The position numbers and the translations under genes were made by a program. Shown here piece after piece: positions 1 to 5,802 of a stretch of 19,260 nucleotides of DNA. Below the pieces are notes generated by a model. That model was not told the DNA's origin, did not search any database, and saw only the letters and a program-made list of their open reading frames with translations. Location of the stretch: NCBI RefSeq assembly GCF_900544955.1, contig NZ_UQXD01000044.1, positions 1-19,260 of the forward strand. Reading direction: 5' to 3'. The DNA comes from an uncultured Oscillibacter sp. (GTDB taxonomy: Bacteria; Bacillota; Clostridia; Oscillospirales; Oscillospiraceae). How positions within the stretch are numbered: the stretch's first letter is position 1; each line of letters opens with the position of its first letter.

Positions 1-2
1 GC

Positions 3-1541
3 GACGTGACATTGCCCGGCGACCTGACCATTCCGGACGGCTTTGTGCTGACCGTCCCGGAGGGGAACACCCTCACCAACGGCCACACCCTCACCAACGA
101 CGGCCAGATCCTGGGCGGCGGCACGCTGACGGGCGGCGGCGTATTTACCGGCAGGGGCGTCTACACCCTGAAAGTCGCCCGCGCCCTCGCCCCGCTCACG
201 GCGGCCGGCGTCACGCAGACCAGCGTGACCCTGAACGCGGTGCCCACCCCCCTGGGGGGCGGGACGGTGCAGTACGCGAAAAACACCACCGGCGCGGTCC
301 CGGCGGACGGCTGGCAGGCCGGATGGACCTTTGACGGTCTGACGGCGGGCACGACCTACTATTTCTTCGCCCGGGTGGCCGGGGACGGGATCTACCAGGA
401 GGCCGTCTCCTCCGCCCTCCTGGTCCAGACCGCCAACGGCTCCTCCGGCGGCGATTCCGACGACGGCCCCAGCTTCACGGACGAGGCCCTCCGCGCCATT
501 CGGAACGCCGGGGACGGCGGCACGGTGAAGCTGACCCTGCCCTCCGGCGGCAAGCTCCCCGGCAAGGTGCTGGAGGCCGCGGCTGGGAAGGACATCACAT
601 TGGAGATCGACGCCGGGAACGGCGCCGCCTGGATTCTCCGGGGGACGGACATCCCCCGGGGCAGGCTGTCCGATTTGGATTTGAAGGTGGACACCAGGGC
701 CCGCACCATCCCCGTGGACGTGCTCAACGCCCTGACCGGCGAGAAAACGGCCATGCAGCTGGAGCTGCGCCGCGACGGGCCCTTCGCCTTCCCCCTGACC
801 CTCCGGCTGGAGGTGGGGAGGGAGAGCGCCGGGCTGTTCGCCAACCTCTACCGCTACGACGAGGCGGCCGAGACGCTGGCATACCAATCCACGGCGAAAA
901 TCGGCGCGGACGGCAGGGCGGATATCCCCTTCTCCCACGCCAGCAGCTACGCCGTGGTCATCGACCGGACGAGCCACGCCCCCGCGGCGCTGCCCTTCAC
1001 CGATGTGGCGGAGGGCGACTGGTGCTATGACTCCGTCCGATTCGTCTTTCAGAAGGGCCTGATGATGGGCACCGCGGAGACCGCCTTCACGCCCGGCGGC
1101 CCGGTGACCCGGGGCATGGCGGCCACGGTTCTTTACCGTCTTGCGGGTTCCCCGCAAGACGGCGGGGAAGGCTCCGCCTTCCCCGATGTCCCTGCCTCCG
1201 CCTACTGCGCGGACGCGGTGCGCTGGGCGGCCTCCGCCGGTCTTGTCGGGGGCTACGCCGACGGCACCTTCCGCCCCGGCGATCCCGTCACCCGGCAGGC
1301 CCTGGCCGCCATGCTCTACCGATACGCCCGGCACCAGGGCTGGGACGTGAGCGCGGGAGAAACCACCGACATTCTGCGCTACACGGACGCCTCCGACGCG
1401 GCGGAGTGGGCCGTCCCGGCCCTCCGGTGGGCCTGCGGGGCCGGGATTCTCACCGGCACGGCGGACCACCGCCTCGCCCCCCGGGCCGGGGCCACCCGCG
1501 CCCAGCTCGCCGCCGTCCTGACGCGGCTGGCGGGGAACTAG
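3..1541 (+). CDS. SLH-domain surface protein, 5'-truncated by window edge
   Basis: This is the C-terminal part of an exported protein expected to bind the cell wall through three SLH repeats. The reading frame is open to the left edge and no signal peptide is visible, so the GTG at 6 is probably internal. Counting from that GTG, residues 1-55 are a Gly/Thr-rich beta-helix-like stretch. Residues about 65-143 resemble a fibronectin type III domain (GLTAGTTYYFFARV). Residues 150-340 are a module shared with the next gene. SLH repeats begin near 330 (PFTDVAEGDW), 391 (FPDVPAS) and 459 (YTDASDAAEW), with VTRG, VTRQ and ATRAQ at their conserved helix. Family knowledge: SLH triplets usually bind pyruvylated secondary wall polymers. 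The ligand or partner of the N-terminal part is unknown. Confidence 0.85.
   Translation, partial: DVTLPGDLTIPDGFVLTVPEGNTLTNGHTLTNDGQILGGGTLTGGGVFTGRGVYTLKVARALAPLTAAGVTQTSVTLNAVPTPLGGGTVQYAKNTTGAVPADGWQAGWTFDGLTAGTTYYFFARVAGDGIYQEAVSSALLVQTANGSSGGDSDDGPSFTDEALRAIRNAGDGGTVKLTLPSGGKLPGKVLEAAAGKDITLEIDAGNGAAWILRGTDIPRGRLSDLDLKVDTRARTIPVDVLNALTGEKTAMQLELRRDGPFAFPLTLRLEVGRESAGLFANLYRYDEAAETLAYQSTAKIGADGRADIPFSHASSYAVVIDRTSHAPAALPFTDVAEGDWCYDSVRFVFQKGLMMGTAETAFTPGGPVTRGMAATVLYRLAGSPQDGGEGSAFPDVPASAYCADAVRWAASAGLVGGYADGTFRPGDPVTRQALAAMLYRYARHQGWDVSAGETTDILRYTDASDAAEWAVPALRWACGAGILTGTADHRLAPRAGATRAQLAAVLTRLAGN
453..1031 (+). repeat. Duplicated module, copy 1 (in first SLH gene)
   Basis: This 579-bp stretch aligns with 3250-3828 at a constant offset of 2797 bases, with no insertion or deletion. 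It starts at the DSDDGPSFTDEALR motif and ends in the first SLH repeat (GDWCYD). By hand count about 30 of 193 residues differ. The module's function is unknown; it ends in a beta-rich piece (SSYAVVID) seen in other Firmicute surface proteins. Confidence 0.9.
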
Positions 1542-1667
1542 GCCCGCCGGGCAGAGACCGGCGGGCCCCGGGAGACCGGCATCCAAGACCCTTTGGAGAG
1601 GGGGCGCCCCCTCTCCACGCGCCTACCCGTAGGCGCGCCGAACGCTCCGGCCCGCCGGGCCGGAGCG
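1541..1667. repeat. Run of four GC-rich palindromes between the SLH genes
   Basis: Four perfect inverted repeats fill most of the 148-bp gap. They are a 10-bp stem with 7-nt loop at 1541-1567 (including the last base of the stop codon), a 22-bp loopless palindrome at 1595-1616, an 8-bp stem with 4-nt loop at 1618-1637, and an 11-bp stem with 3-nt loop at 1643-1667. None is followed by a T-run, so they are not standard intrinsic terminators. No sigma-A promoter is visible in the gap. They may be a dispersed intergenic repeat, or RNA structures that set the relative expression of the two genes. Confidence 0.8.
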
Positions 1668-1689
1668 AGAAAAAAGGAGGAAACACACC

Positions 1690-4299
1690 ATGACAGGCCG
1701 AGAAAAAAGACGAGTCCTCTCCCTGACGCTCTCCCTGGTCCTGCTGCTGGGGCTGCTGCCCACGTCCGCGCTCGCGTACGGCCTCCGCGTTGACCCCAGC
1801 TGGTATTCAACTTCTTCTAGTAACGCTTCGCTGGACTACATCGAGATATATGGCGGCGATGCCGGTGGCCCATATGGGGTGCTGGAACAGGCAGGGCCTT
1901 GCGTAGTCAGCAGTCACGTGCGCATCGTGGGCGGCAGCGCCGGCACATCCTTCGACGGCAAAAGACAGCCCGGCAACGCCGCCAGACTCTCTGCAAACGA
2001 CGACGGCGTTTTGCTGACGGTGAAGGGCCCCTTCTCCATGGCCTCCGGCATGACGGACGGCATCACGGAGGGCGGCGACGCCGTTTACTACGGATACGCC
2101 CTCAGCGCGCCCGAAATCGAGCTGGTCCGCAACAGCGGGGCCATCAACTTCAGCCTACCGACGCTGCACGTGGGCGACGGCGACACGGCGCTCCGCCTGA
2201 GCGACACGCCCGCCAACCGCGATTCCGACAGGGGTGACGGGGTGTATATCGGCGAAGCTCGTCTGGGCGGCGGCAGCCTGACGGTGACGGGGGTGGCCGG
2301 CAAGACCGGAGACGCCTGGATCAACACGCTCCTCCTGACCGGCGGCGGGACGTTTGACGACACCGCCAACCCCATCGGCCTGGGCACGCTGGCCCTGGAC
2401 GGCGGGGAGCTGAACGGGCGGAACTGGAGCGGAATCATCGACCATGCCTACGAGGACCCCTCCATTGTCCTGGCTGACGGCGGCGGGACGTTCCGCCTGG
2501 ACCGTGACGCCGCCCTGAGCCACACCCTCACCGGGGCGGGCGCGCTGACAAAGGCGGGGACGGGCCTGCTGCGGCTCACCGGGACCAACACCCATTCCGG
2601 CGGCACCGCCGTGGAGGACGGCACGCTGGTGCTGGACAGCGCCGCGGCCGCGGGGACCGGCGCCGTCACCGTCGCAGAGGGCGCGGGCCTGGAGCTCGCC
2701 TTTGCGGGCGAGTTTCCAAACGACATCGCCGGGGCGGGCAGCCTGGTCATTGATCCCGGCGCCGGGGGCGAGACCGTCCTGGGCGGGGACATCGCCTGCA
2801 AGACCCTTACGGTCCGTTCCGGCGGCGTGAAGCTGACCGGCACGCTGGCCTGCGAGAGAATCGAAACCTGGGACGACAGCACGTTCACCCTGAAAGATGG
2901 GAGCACCCCCATCGTCATCGAGCCGAAGAGCCATACCGTGACGGCGGGCGAGGCGCCCCAGACCCCGGCGGCGGGCGTCCACTACACTGTCGAAAATCTC
3001 GGGGGCAGGACCCTGACCGGCAGCATGGCCATGCGGTATGTCAGCGGCGGCTTTGCTTCGCCCAGCCCCATCGACATCCGCACATACGCGCCCGGCGTCT
3101 ACGGGGCGGACGCCATTCGCGCCGAGTTCTCCGGCGTCACAGCGGCGGACGGAACGCCGGTGGTGTTCCACATCAGCCAAAAGCCCACCGTGACGGTTGC
3201 GGCGCCCTCCGGCAGTTCCGGCGGCTCCGGCAATTCCGGCGGCTCCGGCGATTCCGACGACGGCCCCAGCTTCACGGACGAGGCCCTCCGCACCATTCGG
3301 AACGCCGAGGACGGCGGCACGGTGAAGCTGAACCTGCCCTACGACGGCAAGCTCCCCGGCAAGGTGCTGGAGGAGGCGGCGGGCAGGGACATCACCCTGG
3401 AACTCCGCGCCGGGACCGGCGCCGCCTGGATTCTCCAGGGGACGGACATCCCCCAGGGCAAGCTGTCCGACCTCAATTTGAAGGTGGACACGGCAGCCGA
3501 TACCATCCCCGTGACCGTGCTCAACGCCCTCACCGGGGAGAAAACGGCCATGCAGCTGGAGCTGCGCCACGACGGGCCCTTCGGCTTCCCCCTGACCCTG
3601 CGGCTGGAGGTCGGGACGGAGAGCGCCGGGCTGTTCGCCAATCTCTACTACTACGACGAGACGGCCAGGGCGCTGGAATACCAGTCCACGGCCAAGATCG
3701 GCGCGGACGGCAAAGCGGACATCCCCTTCTCCCACGCCAGCAGCTACGCCGTGGTCATCGACCAGACGAGCCACGCCCCCGCGGCGCTGCCCTTCACCGA
3801 TGTGACAAAGGGCGACTGGTGCTATGACGCCGTGGCGTACGTCTACGGCGCGGGCCTGATGATGGGGACCACGGAGACCGCCTTCGGCCCCGCCGGGGCC
3901 GTGACCCGCGCCCAGGTGTGGACGGTGCTGGCCCGGCTGGACGGCGCCGACACCAGCGGCGGCGCCCCCTGGTACGCCCCCGCCCAGGCCTGGGCCGTGG
4001 AGAAGGGCGTCAGCGACGGCACGAATCCGGACGGCCCTGTCACCCGGGAGCAGCTCGTCACCATGCTCTACCGCTACGCCCAGAGCGCGGGCAGGGACGT
4101 GAGCGTGGGCGGGGATACCAACATCCTCAGCTATACGGACGCCTTCGACGTGGCGGAGTGGGCCATCCCGGCCTTCCAGTGGGCCTGCGGGAGCGGCATC
4201 GTCAGCGGCACCAGCGGCGCCACCCTCTCCCCCCGGGCCGGGGCCACAAGAGCCCAGCTCGCCGCCATCCTCCAGCGTTTTTCCATCGGGATGGTATAA
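1690..4299 (+). CDS. Secreted SLH-domain surface protein with autotransporter-type repeat
   Basis: This is a complete 869-residue exported protein predicted to sit on the cell wall. The ATG follows a strong AAGGAGG (1674-1680). Residues 1-29 are a signal peptide (basic MTGREKRR, leucine core, cleavage after SALA). Residues about 30-500 are Gly/Thr/Asp-rich and beta-helix-like. Residues about 282-316 contain a clear autotransporter-associated repeat motif (LTKAGTGLLRLTG, then GGTAVEDGTLVLD). A Gly/Ser linker lies at about 508-520. Residues 521-713 are the module shared with the upstream gene. Three SLH repeats start near 701, 756 and 812 (VTRAQ, VTREQ, ATRAQ). SLH2 is short and lacks the usual FxDV opening. 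The biological target is unknown. The gene is tandem with its paralogue and may be cotranscribed with it. Confidence 0.93.
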   Translation: MTGREKRRVLSLTLSLVLLLGLLPTSALAYGLRVDPSWYSTSSSNASLDYIEIYGGDAGGPYGVLEQAGPCVVSSHVRIVGGSAGTSFDGKRQPGNAARLSANDDGVLLTVKGPFSMASGMTDGITEGGDAVYYGYALSAPEIELVRNSGAINFSLPTLHVGDGDTALRLSDTPANRDSDRGDGVYIGEARLGGGSLTVTGVAGKTGDAWINTLLLTGGGTFDDTANPIGLGTLALDGGELNGRNWSGIIDHAYEDPSIVLADGGGTFRLDRDAALSHTLTGAGALTKAGTGLLRLTGTNTHSGGTAVEDGTLVLDSAAAAGTGAVTVAEGAGLELAFAGEFPNDIAGAGSLVIDPGAGGETVLGGDIACKTLTVRSGGVKLTGTLACERIETWDDSTFTLKDGSTPIVIEPKSHTVTAGEAPQTPAAGVHYTVENLGGRTLTGSMAMRYVSGGFASPSPIDIRTYAPGVYGADAIRAEFSGVTAADGTPVVFHISQKPTVTVAAPSGSSGGSGNSGGSGDSDDGPSFTDEALRTIRNAEDGGTVKLNLPYDGKLPGKVLEEAAGRDITLELRAGTGAAWILQGTDIPQGKLSDLNLKVDTAADTIPVTVLNALTGEKTAMQLELRHDGPFGFPLTLRLEVGTESAGLFANLYYYDETARALEYQSTAKIGADGKADIPFSHASSYAVVIDQTSHAPAALPFTDVTKGDWCYDAVAYVYGAGLMMGTTETAFGPAGAVTRAQVWTVLARLDGADTSGGAPWYAPAQAWAVEKGVSDGTNPDGPVTREQLVTMLYRYAQSAGRDVSVGGDTNILSYTDAFDVAEWAIPAFQWACGSGIVSGTSGATLSPRAGATRAQLAAILQRFSIGMV
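3250..3828 (+). repeat. Duplicated module, copy 2 (in second SLH gene)
   Basis: This is the partner of 453-1031 at a constant 2797-base offset. The similarity begins right after a Gly/Ser linker and fades inside the first SLH repeat, where one gene reads FVFQKGLMMG and the other YVYGAGLMMG. The N-terminal regions of the two proteins are unrelated, so the copies look like a shared anchor carrying different heads. Confidence 0.9.
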
Positions 4300-4312
4300 T
4301 TGCGCGAAACCG

Positions 4313-4345
4313 AACGGGGGCGGCGCCATCAGACGCCGCCCCGTT
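4313..4345 (+). terminator. Probable terminator after second SLH gene
   Basis: A 12-bp GC-rich stem (arms 4313-4325 and 4334-4345, one bulged G) with an 8-nt loop starts 13 bases after the stop codon. It is followed only by a weak T-poor tail, so termination may be inefficient. Confidence 0.55.
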
Positions 4346-4384
4346 CCCTTGCCATCGGCGCGTAATTGGGGTGGAAGGAGCGAA

Positions 4385-4450
4385 ATGCGTCTCAAGCTGA
4401 GACGCACGAAACGGACCGGCCGGGGCAGGCAGCCGCCTGCCCCGGCTTAA
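4385..4450 (+). CDS. Possible 21-residue basic peptide ORF
   Basis: An ATG at 4385 sits at good spacing behind AAGGAG (about 4375-4380) and opens a 21-codon frame ending in TAA at 4448. The peptide is MRLKLRRTKRTGRGRQPPAPA, eight of whose residues are Arg or Lys. The 5' codons lie inside a 9-bp hairpin (4386-4394 with 4398-4406) and the 3' end inside an 11-bp hairpin (4419-4446). It could be a leader peptide, a remnant of a lost element, or chance. No homologue is recognised. Confidence 0.3.
   Translation: MRLKLRRTKRTGRGRQPPAPA
4419..4446 (+). terminator. Terminator-like hairpin
   Basis: This is a perfect 11-bp stem (4419-4429 with 4436-4446) with a 6-nt loop, followed by TTAAAACTTCGTT, which is not a true T-run. 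It overlaps the end of the small ORF at 4385. It could act as a weak terminator ahead of the transposase remnant. Confidence 0.4.
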
Positions 4451-4475
4451 AACTTCGTTCCCAGCGGCATCCCGA

Positions 4476-4484
4476 TGGTATAAT
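4476..4484 (+). promoter_or_regulatory. Extended -10 promoter element
   Basis: TGGTATAAT is a perfect extended -10 about 25 bases before the ATG of the transposase remnant. The -35 region (around 4455-4460) is poor. It is plausibly the relic promoter of the IS or recombinase gene. Confidence 0.4.
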
Positions 4485-4508
4485 GGAAACTACAGGGAGT
4501 CGAGGGGG

Positions 4509-4607
4509 ATGCAACTGCTGCACATGGTAACGATAGAGGATTTGGTCCCACAGGAGCATTTTCTGCGCAAACTGGAAACTGCTTTAGACCTATCATTTGC
4601 ATATGTT
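4509..4607 (+). pseudogene. IS1182-like transposase, N-terminal stump
   Basis: About 33 residues match the N-terminus typical of IS1182-family DDE transposases: MVTIEDLVPQEHFLRKLE, then DLSFAYV (family form: SIDDLVPEDHLLRKID..DFSFIY). The similarity stops abruptly and the frame runs on into a serine-recombinase sequence, so the catalytic domain is missing. A start at 4509 or at the second Met (4524) is possible. This is a broken element. The recognition is from memory of the family and rests on a short motif. Confidence 0.65.
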
Positions 4608-5079
4608 CCTGAAACCCATGCCAAGGATACCAGCAAAAAAATCCGGGCGGTGTTCCGTGCGAAAGGCATGTCCGGCGCGCGGCTCTCCGCGCAGATACCC
4701 TACGGCTATCTGAAAGGCGAGGACGGCAAGCTGGTACGCGACGAGGAGACCGCGCCGGTGGTTGAGCTGATTTTTCAGCTTGCCGTCGAGGGCAACAGCC
4801 CCGGCAAAATCGCCCGTATGCTCCGGGAGCGCAAAAACGTCACCCCCGGTACAGCAGACGCTGAACGTCAAGAGCTTTCTAGAAATCGTTCACAGCTACA
4901 TAGAGCCGGACACCTTGACGCCCGACATTCTCCATGAGTTTGTGGAAAAAATCGTGGTTCACGCGCCCGATAAATCCAGCGGACACCGCACCCAGCAAGT
5001 TGACATCCACTATAATTTTGTGGGCGGATTGAGCTTTCCCGCGAAATTGCAAAAAGAGAGACGGCGTGATATGCCGTAG
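4608..5079 (+). pseudogene. Large serine recombinase remnant, deleted and frame-shifted
   Basis: Two blocks of a large serine recombinase (Tn4451 TnpX / phage type) survive. The first, about 4618-4842, encodes DTSKKIRAVFRAKGMSG and IPYGYLKGEDGKLVRDEE, then EGNSPGKIARMLRE, the start of the DNA-binding recombinase domain. The second, in another frame from about 4846 to the stop at 5079, encodes NVKSFLEIVHSYIEPDTLTP and LHEFVEKIVVHAP, the extreme C-terminus. The resolvase catalytic domain, the zinc-ribbon and the coiled-coil are absent, and the two blocks meet in a deletion near 4843. It cannot be active. It marks an old integrative element beside the tRNA cluster. Confidence 0.85.
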
Positions 5080-5095
5080 CACATCACGCCGTCTC
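5051..5095 (-). terminator. Intrinsic terminator of the tRNA operon
   Basis: A perfect 13-bp stem (5058-5070 with 5083-5095) is followed on the minus strand by CT and then TTTTT (5055-5051). It lies 58 bases beyond tRNA-Cys. It sits inside the C-terminal codons of the recombinase remnant, whose stop (5077-5079) is in the loop. Confidence 0.85.
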
Positions 5096-5152
5096 CCCGG
5101 AGTGAAAAACCTCTTTATGCACACACTCCATTGCGGTTACGGGGTTTCTCAT

Positions 5153-5227
5153 TGGAGGTGACACCCGGATTTGAACCGGGGAATCAGGGTTTTGCAGACC
5201 CTTGCCTTACCACTTGGCTATGTCACC
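5153..5227 (-). tRNA. tRNA-Cys (GCA)
   Basis: Minus-strand cloverleaf with a perfect 7-bp acceptor stem (5221-5227 with 5157-5163), anticodon loop CTGCAAA giving anticodon GCA, T-loop GTTCAAATC, discriminator U and encoded CCA (5155-5153). It is the last gene of the cluster and is separated from tRNA-Gly by a spacer with its own promoter. Confidence 0.96.
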
Positions 5228-5241
5228 GTGGGATCATTTAT

Positions 5242-5270
5242 ATTATATGCGGCTTTTACGAAAAAGTCCA
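5242..5270 (-). promoter_or_regulatory. Internal promoter for tRNA-Cys
   Basis: On the minus strand, TGGACT (5270-5265), a 17-bp spacer and a perfect TATAAT (5247-5242) lie about 15 bases before the tRNA-Cys 5' end. This suggests tRNA-Cys can be transcribed on its own as well as from the upstream promoter. Confidence 0.65.
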
Positions 5271-5284
5271 CATTTATTTTTGAG

Positions 5285-5326
5285 ATTTGAATACCCACAC
5301 CTTGCGACAAGTGTGGGTATTCAAAT
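5285..5326 (-). repeat. 16-bp hairpin after tRNA-Gly
   Basis: A near-perfect inverted repeat (5285-5300 with 5311-5326) starts right after the encoded CCA of tRNA-Gly. The next minus-strand bases are TCTCAAAAATAAA, with no T-run, so it is not a standard intrinsic terminator. It could be a processing signal, a U-less terminator or a 3'-end barrier before the internal promoter. Confidence 0.7.
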
Positions 5327-5402
5327 TGGAGCGGGCAACGAGGCTCGAACTCGCTACCTCCACCTTGGCAAGGTGGCGCTCTACCAGATGAGCTATGCCC
5401 GC
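5327..5402 (-). tRNA. tRNA-Gly (GCC)
   Basis: Minus-strand cloverleaf with acceptor GCGGGCA (5402-5396) pairing with 5331-5337, anticodon stem CCACC/GGTGG, loop TTGCCAA giving GCC, T-loop GTTCGAGCC, discriminator U and encoded CCA (5329-5327). Only three bases separate it from tRNA-Phe. Confidence 0.96.
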
Positions 5403-5405
5403 ATA

Positions 5406-5481
5406 TGGTGCCCAGAGCCGGAATCGAACCAGCGACACGTGGATTTTCAGTCCACTGCTCTACCAACTGAGCTATCTGGGC
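5406..5481 (-). tRNA. tRNA-Phe (GAA)
   Basis: Minus-strand cloverleaf with acceptor GCCCAGA (5481-5475) pairing with 5410-5416, anticodon stem GTGGA/TCCAC, loop CTGAAAA giving GAA, discriminator A and encoded CCA (5408-5406). Confidence 0.96.
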
Positions 5482-5536
5482 AAGTCTTTGCCCGCGCCGA
5501 AACGGCAGGGCTGGGGAATCGCAACCCCAAAAGGGA

Positions 5537-5565
5537 CCCACGAGATGGCATAACCATCTCGTGGG
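5537..5565 (-). repeat. 12-bp hairpin between tRNA-Asp and tRNA-Phe
   Basis: A perfect 12-bp stem (5537-5548 with 5554-5565) with a 5-nt loop starts three bases after the CCA of tRNA-Asp. The minus-strand sequence after it is TCCCTTTTGG, a short T-run, so it may be a weak terminator or a processing hairpin. The rest of the 87-bp spacer (5482-5568) holds no recognisable promoter. Confidence 0.7.
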
Positions 5566-5568
5566 AGA

Positions 5569-5645
5569 TGGCGACCCGGAACGGGCTCGAACCGTCGACC
5601 TCTAGCGTGACAGGCTAGCGTTCTAACCAACTGAACTACCGGGCC
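5569..5645 (-). tRNA. tRNA-Asp (GTC)
   Basis: Minus-strand cloverleaf with acceptor GGCCCGG (5645-5639) pairing with 5573-5579 (one G-U pair), anticodon stem CTAGC/GCTAG, loop CTGTCAC giving GTC, discriminator G as expected for Asp, and encoded CCA (5571-5569). It lies 12 bases after tRNA-Val. Confidence 0.96.
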
Positions 5646-5657
5646 ATATAATAACTG

Positions 5658-5734
5658 TGGTGGGAACAACTGGACTCGAACCAGTGACCCCCTGCTTGTA
5701 AGGCAGGTGCTCTAACCAGCTGAGCTATGCTCCC
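5658..5734 (-). tRNA. tRNA-Val (TAC)
   Basis: Minus-strand cloverleaf with acceptor GGGAGCA (5734-5728) pairing with 5662-5668, anticodon stem CCTGC/GCAGG, loop CTTACAA giving TAC, discriminator A and encoded CCA (5660-5658). It is the first gene of the cluster. Confidence 0.96.
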
Positions 5735-5737
5735 GGG

Positions 5738-5760
5738 TTGCCGTTTTCGTCAGACGGCAA
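5738..5760 (-). other. Leader hairpin of tRNA operon
   Basis: TTGCCGT and ACGGCAA (7 bp, 9-nt loop) form a hairpin in the short 5' leader, between the likely start site (about 5759) and tRNA-Val. It may help RNase processing. There is no T-run. Confidence 0.5.
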
Positions 5761-5765
5761 AAGTT

Positions 5766-5794
5766 ATTATACGCAAAAGACGCCCCTCTGTCAA
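5766..5794 (-). promoter_or_regulatory. Consensus sigma-A promoter of the tRNA cluster
   Basis: The minus strand carries TTGACA (5794-5789), exactly 17 bases, then TATAAT (5771-5766), a perfect consensus match. It begins 8 bases after the hslO stop codon, and no terminator separates hslO from it. Confidence 0.93.
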
Positions 5795-5802
5795 CCCTAA
5801 TT

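Larger units (their letters stand above)
4284..4484 (+). repeat. Near-identical 17-bp direct repeats bounding a hairpin-rich segment
   Basis: The 17-mer at 4284-4300, which includes the stop codon of the SLH gene, recurs at 4468-4484 with 15 of 17 bases the same. Both end in GATGGTATAAT. The 167 bases between them contain three perfect or near-perfect hairpins and a 21-codon ORF. The arrangement could be a footprint of an inserted small element or a local duplication. It is not proof of either. Confidence 0.6.

Noticed and set aside
4292..4300. TGGTATAAT at the end of the SLH gene as a promoter
   Set aside because: It contains the gene's stop codon and has no -35 at 17 bases; kept only as part of the direct repeat pair.
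2155..4407. Minus-strand 750-codon open frame opposite the second SLH gene
   Set aside because: Repetitive Gly/Arg/Val-rich shadow; the plus-strand gene has a signal peptide, SLH repeats and AAGGAGG.
5285..5565. Inverted repeats in the tRNA spacers as a CRISPR array
   Set aside because: The repeats differ in sequence and are single hairpins, not direct repeats with spacers.
5202..5618. Protein ORFs across the tRNA cluster
   Set aside because: The sequence folds into five complete tRNAs, so coding frames there are chance.
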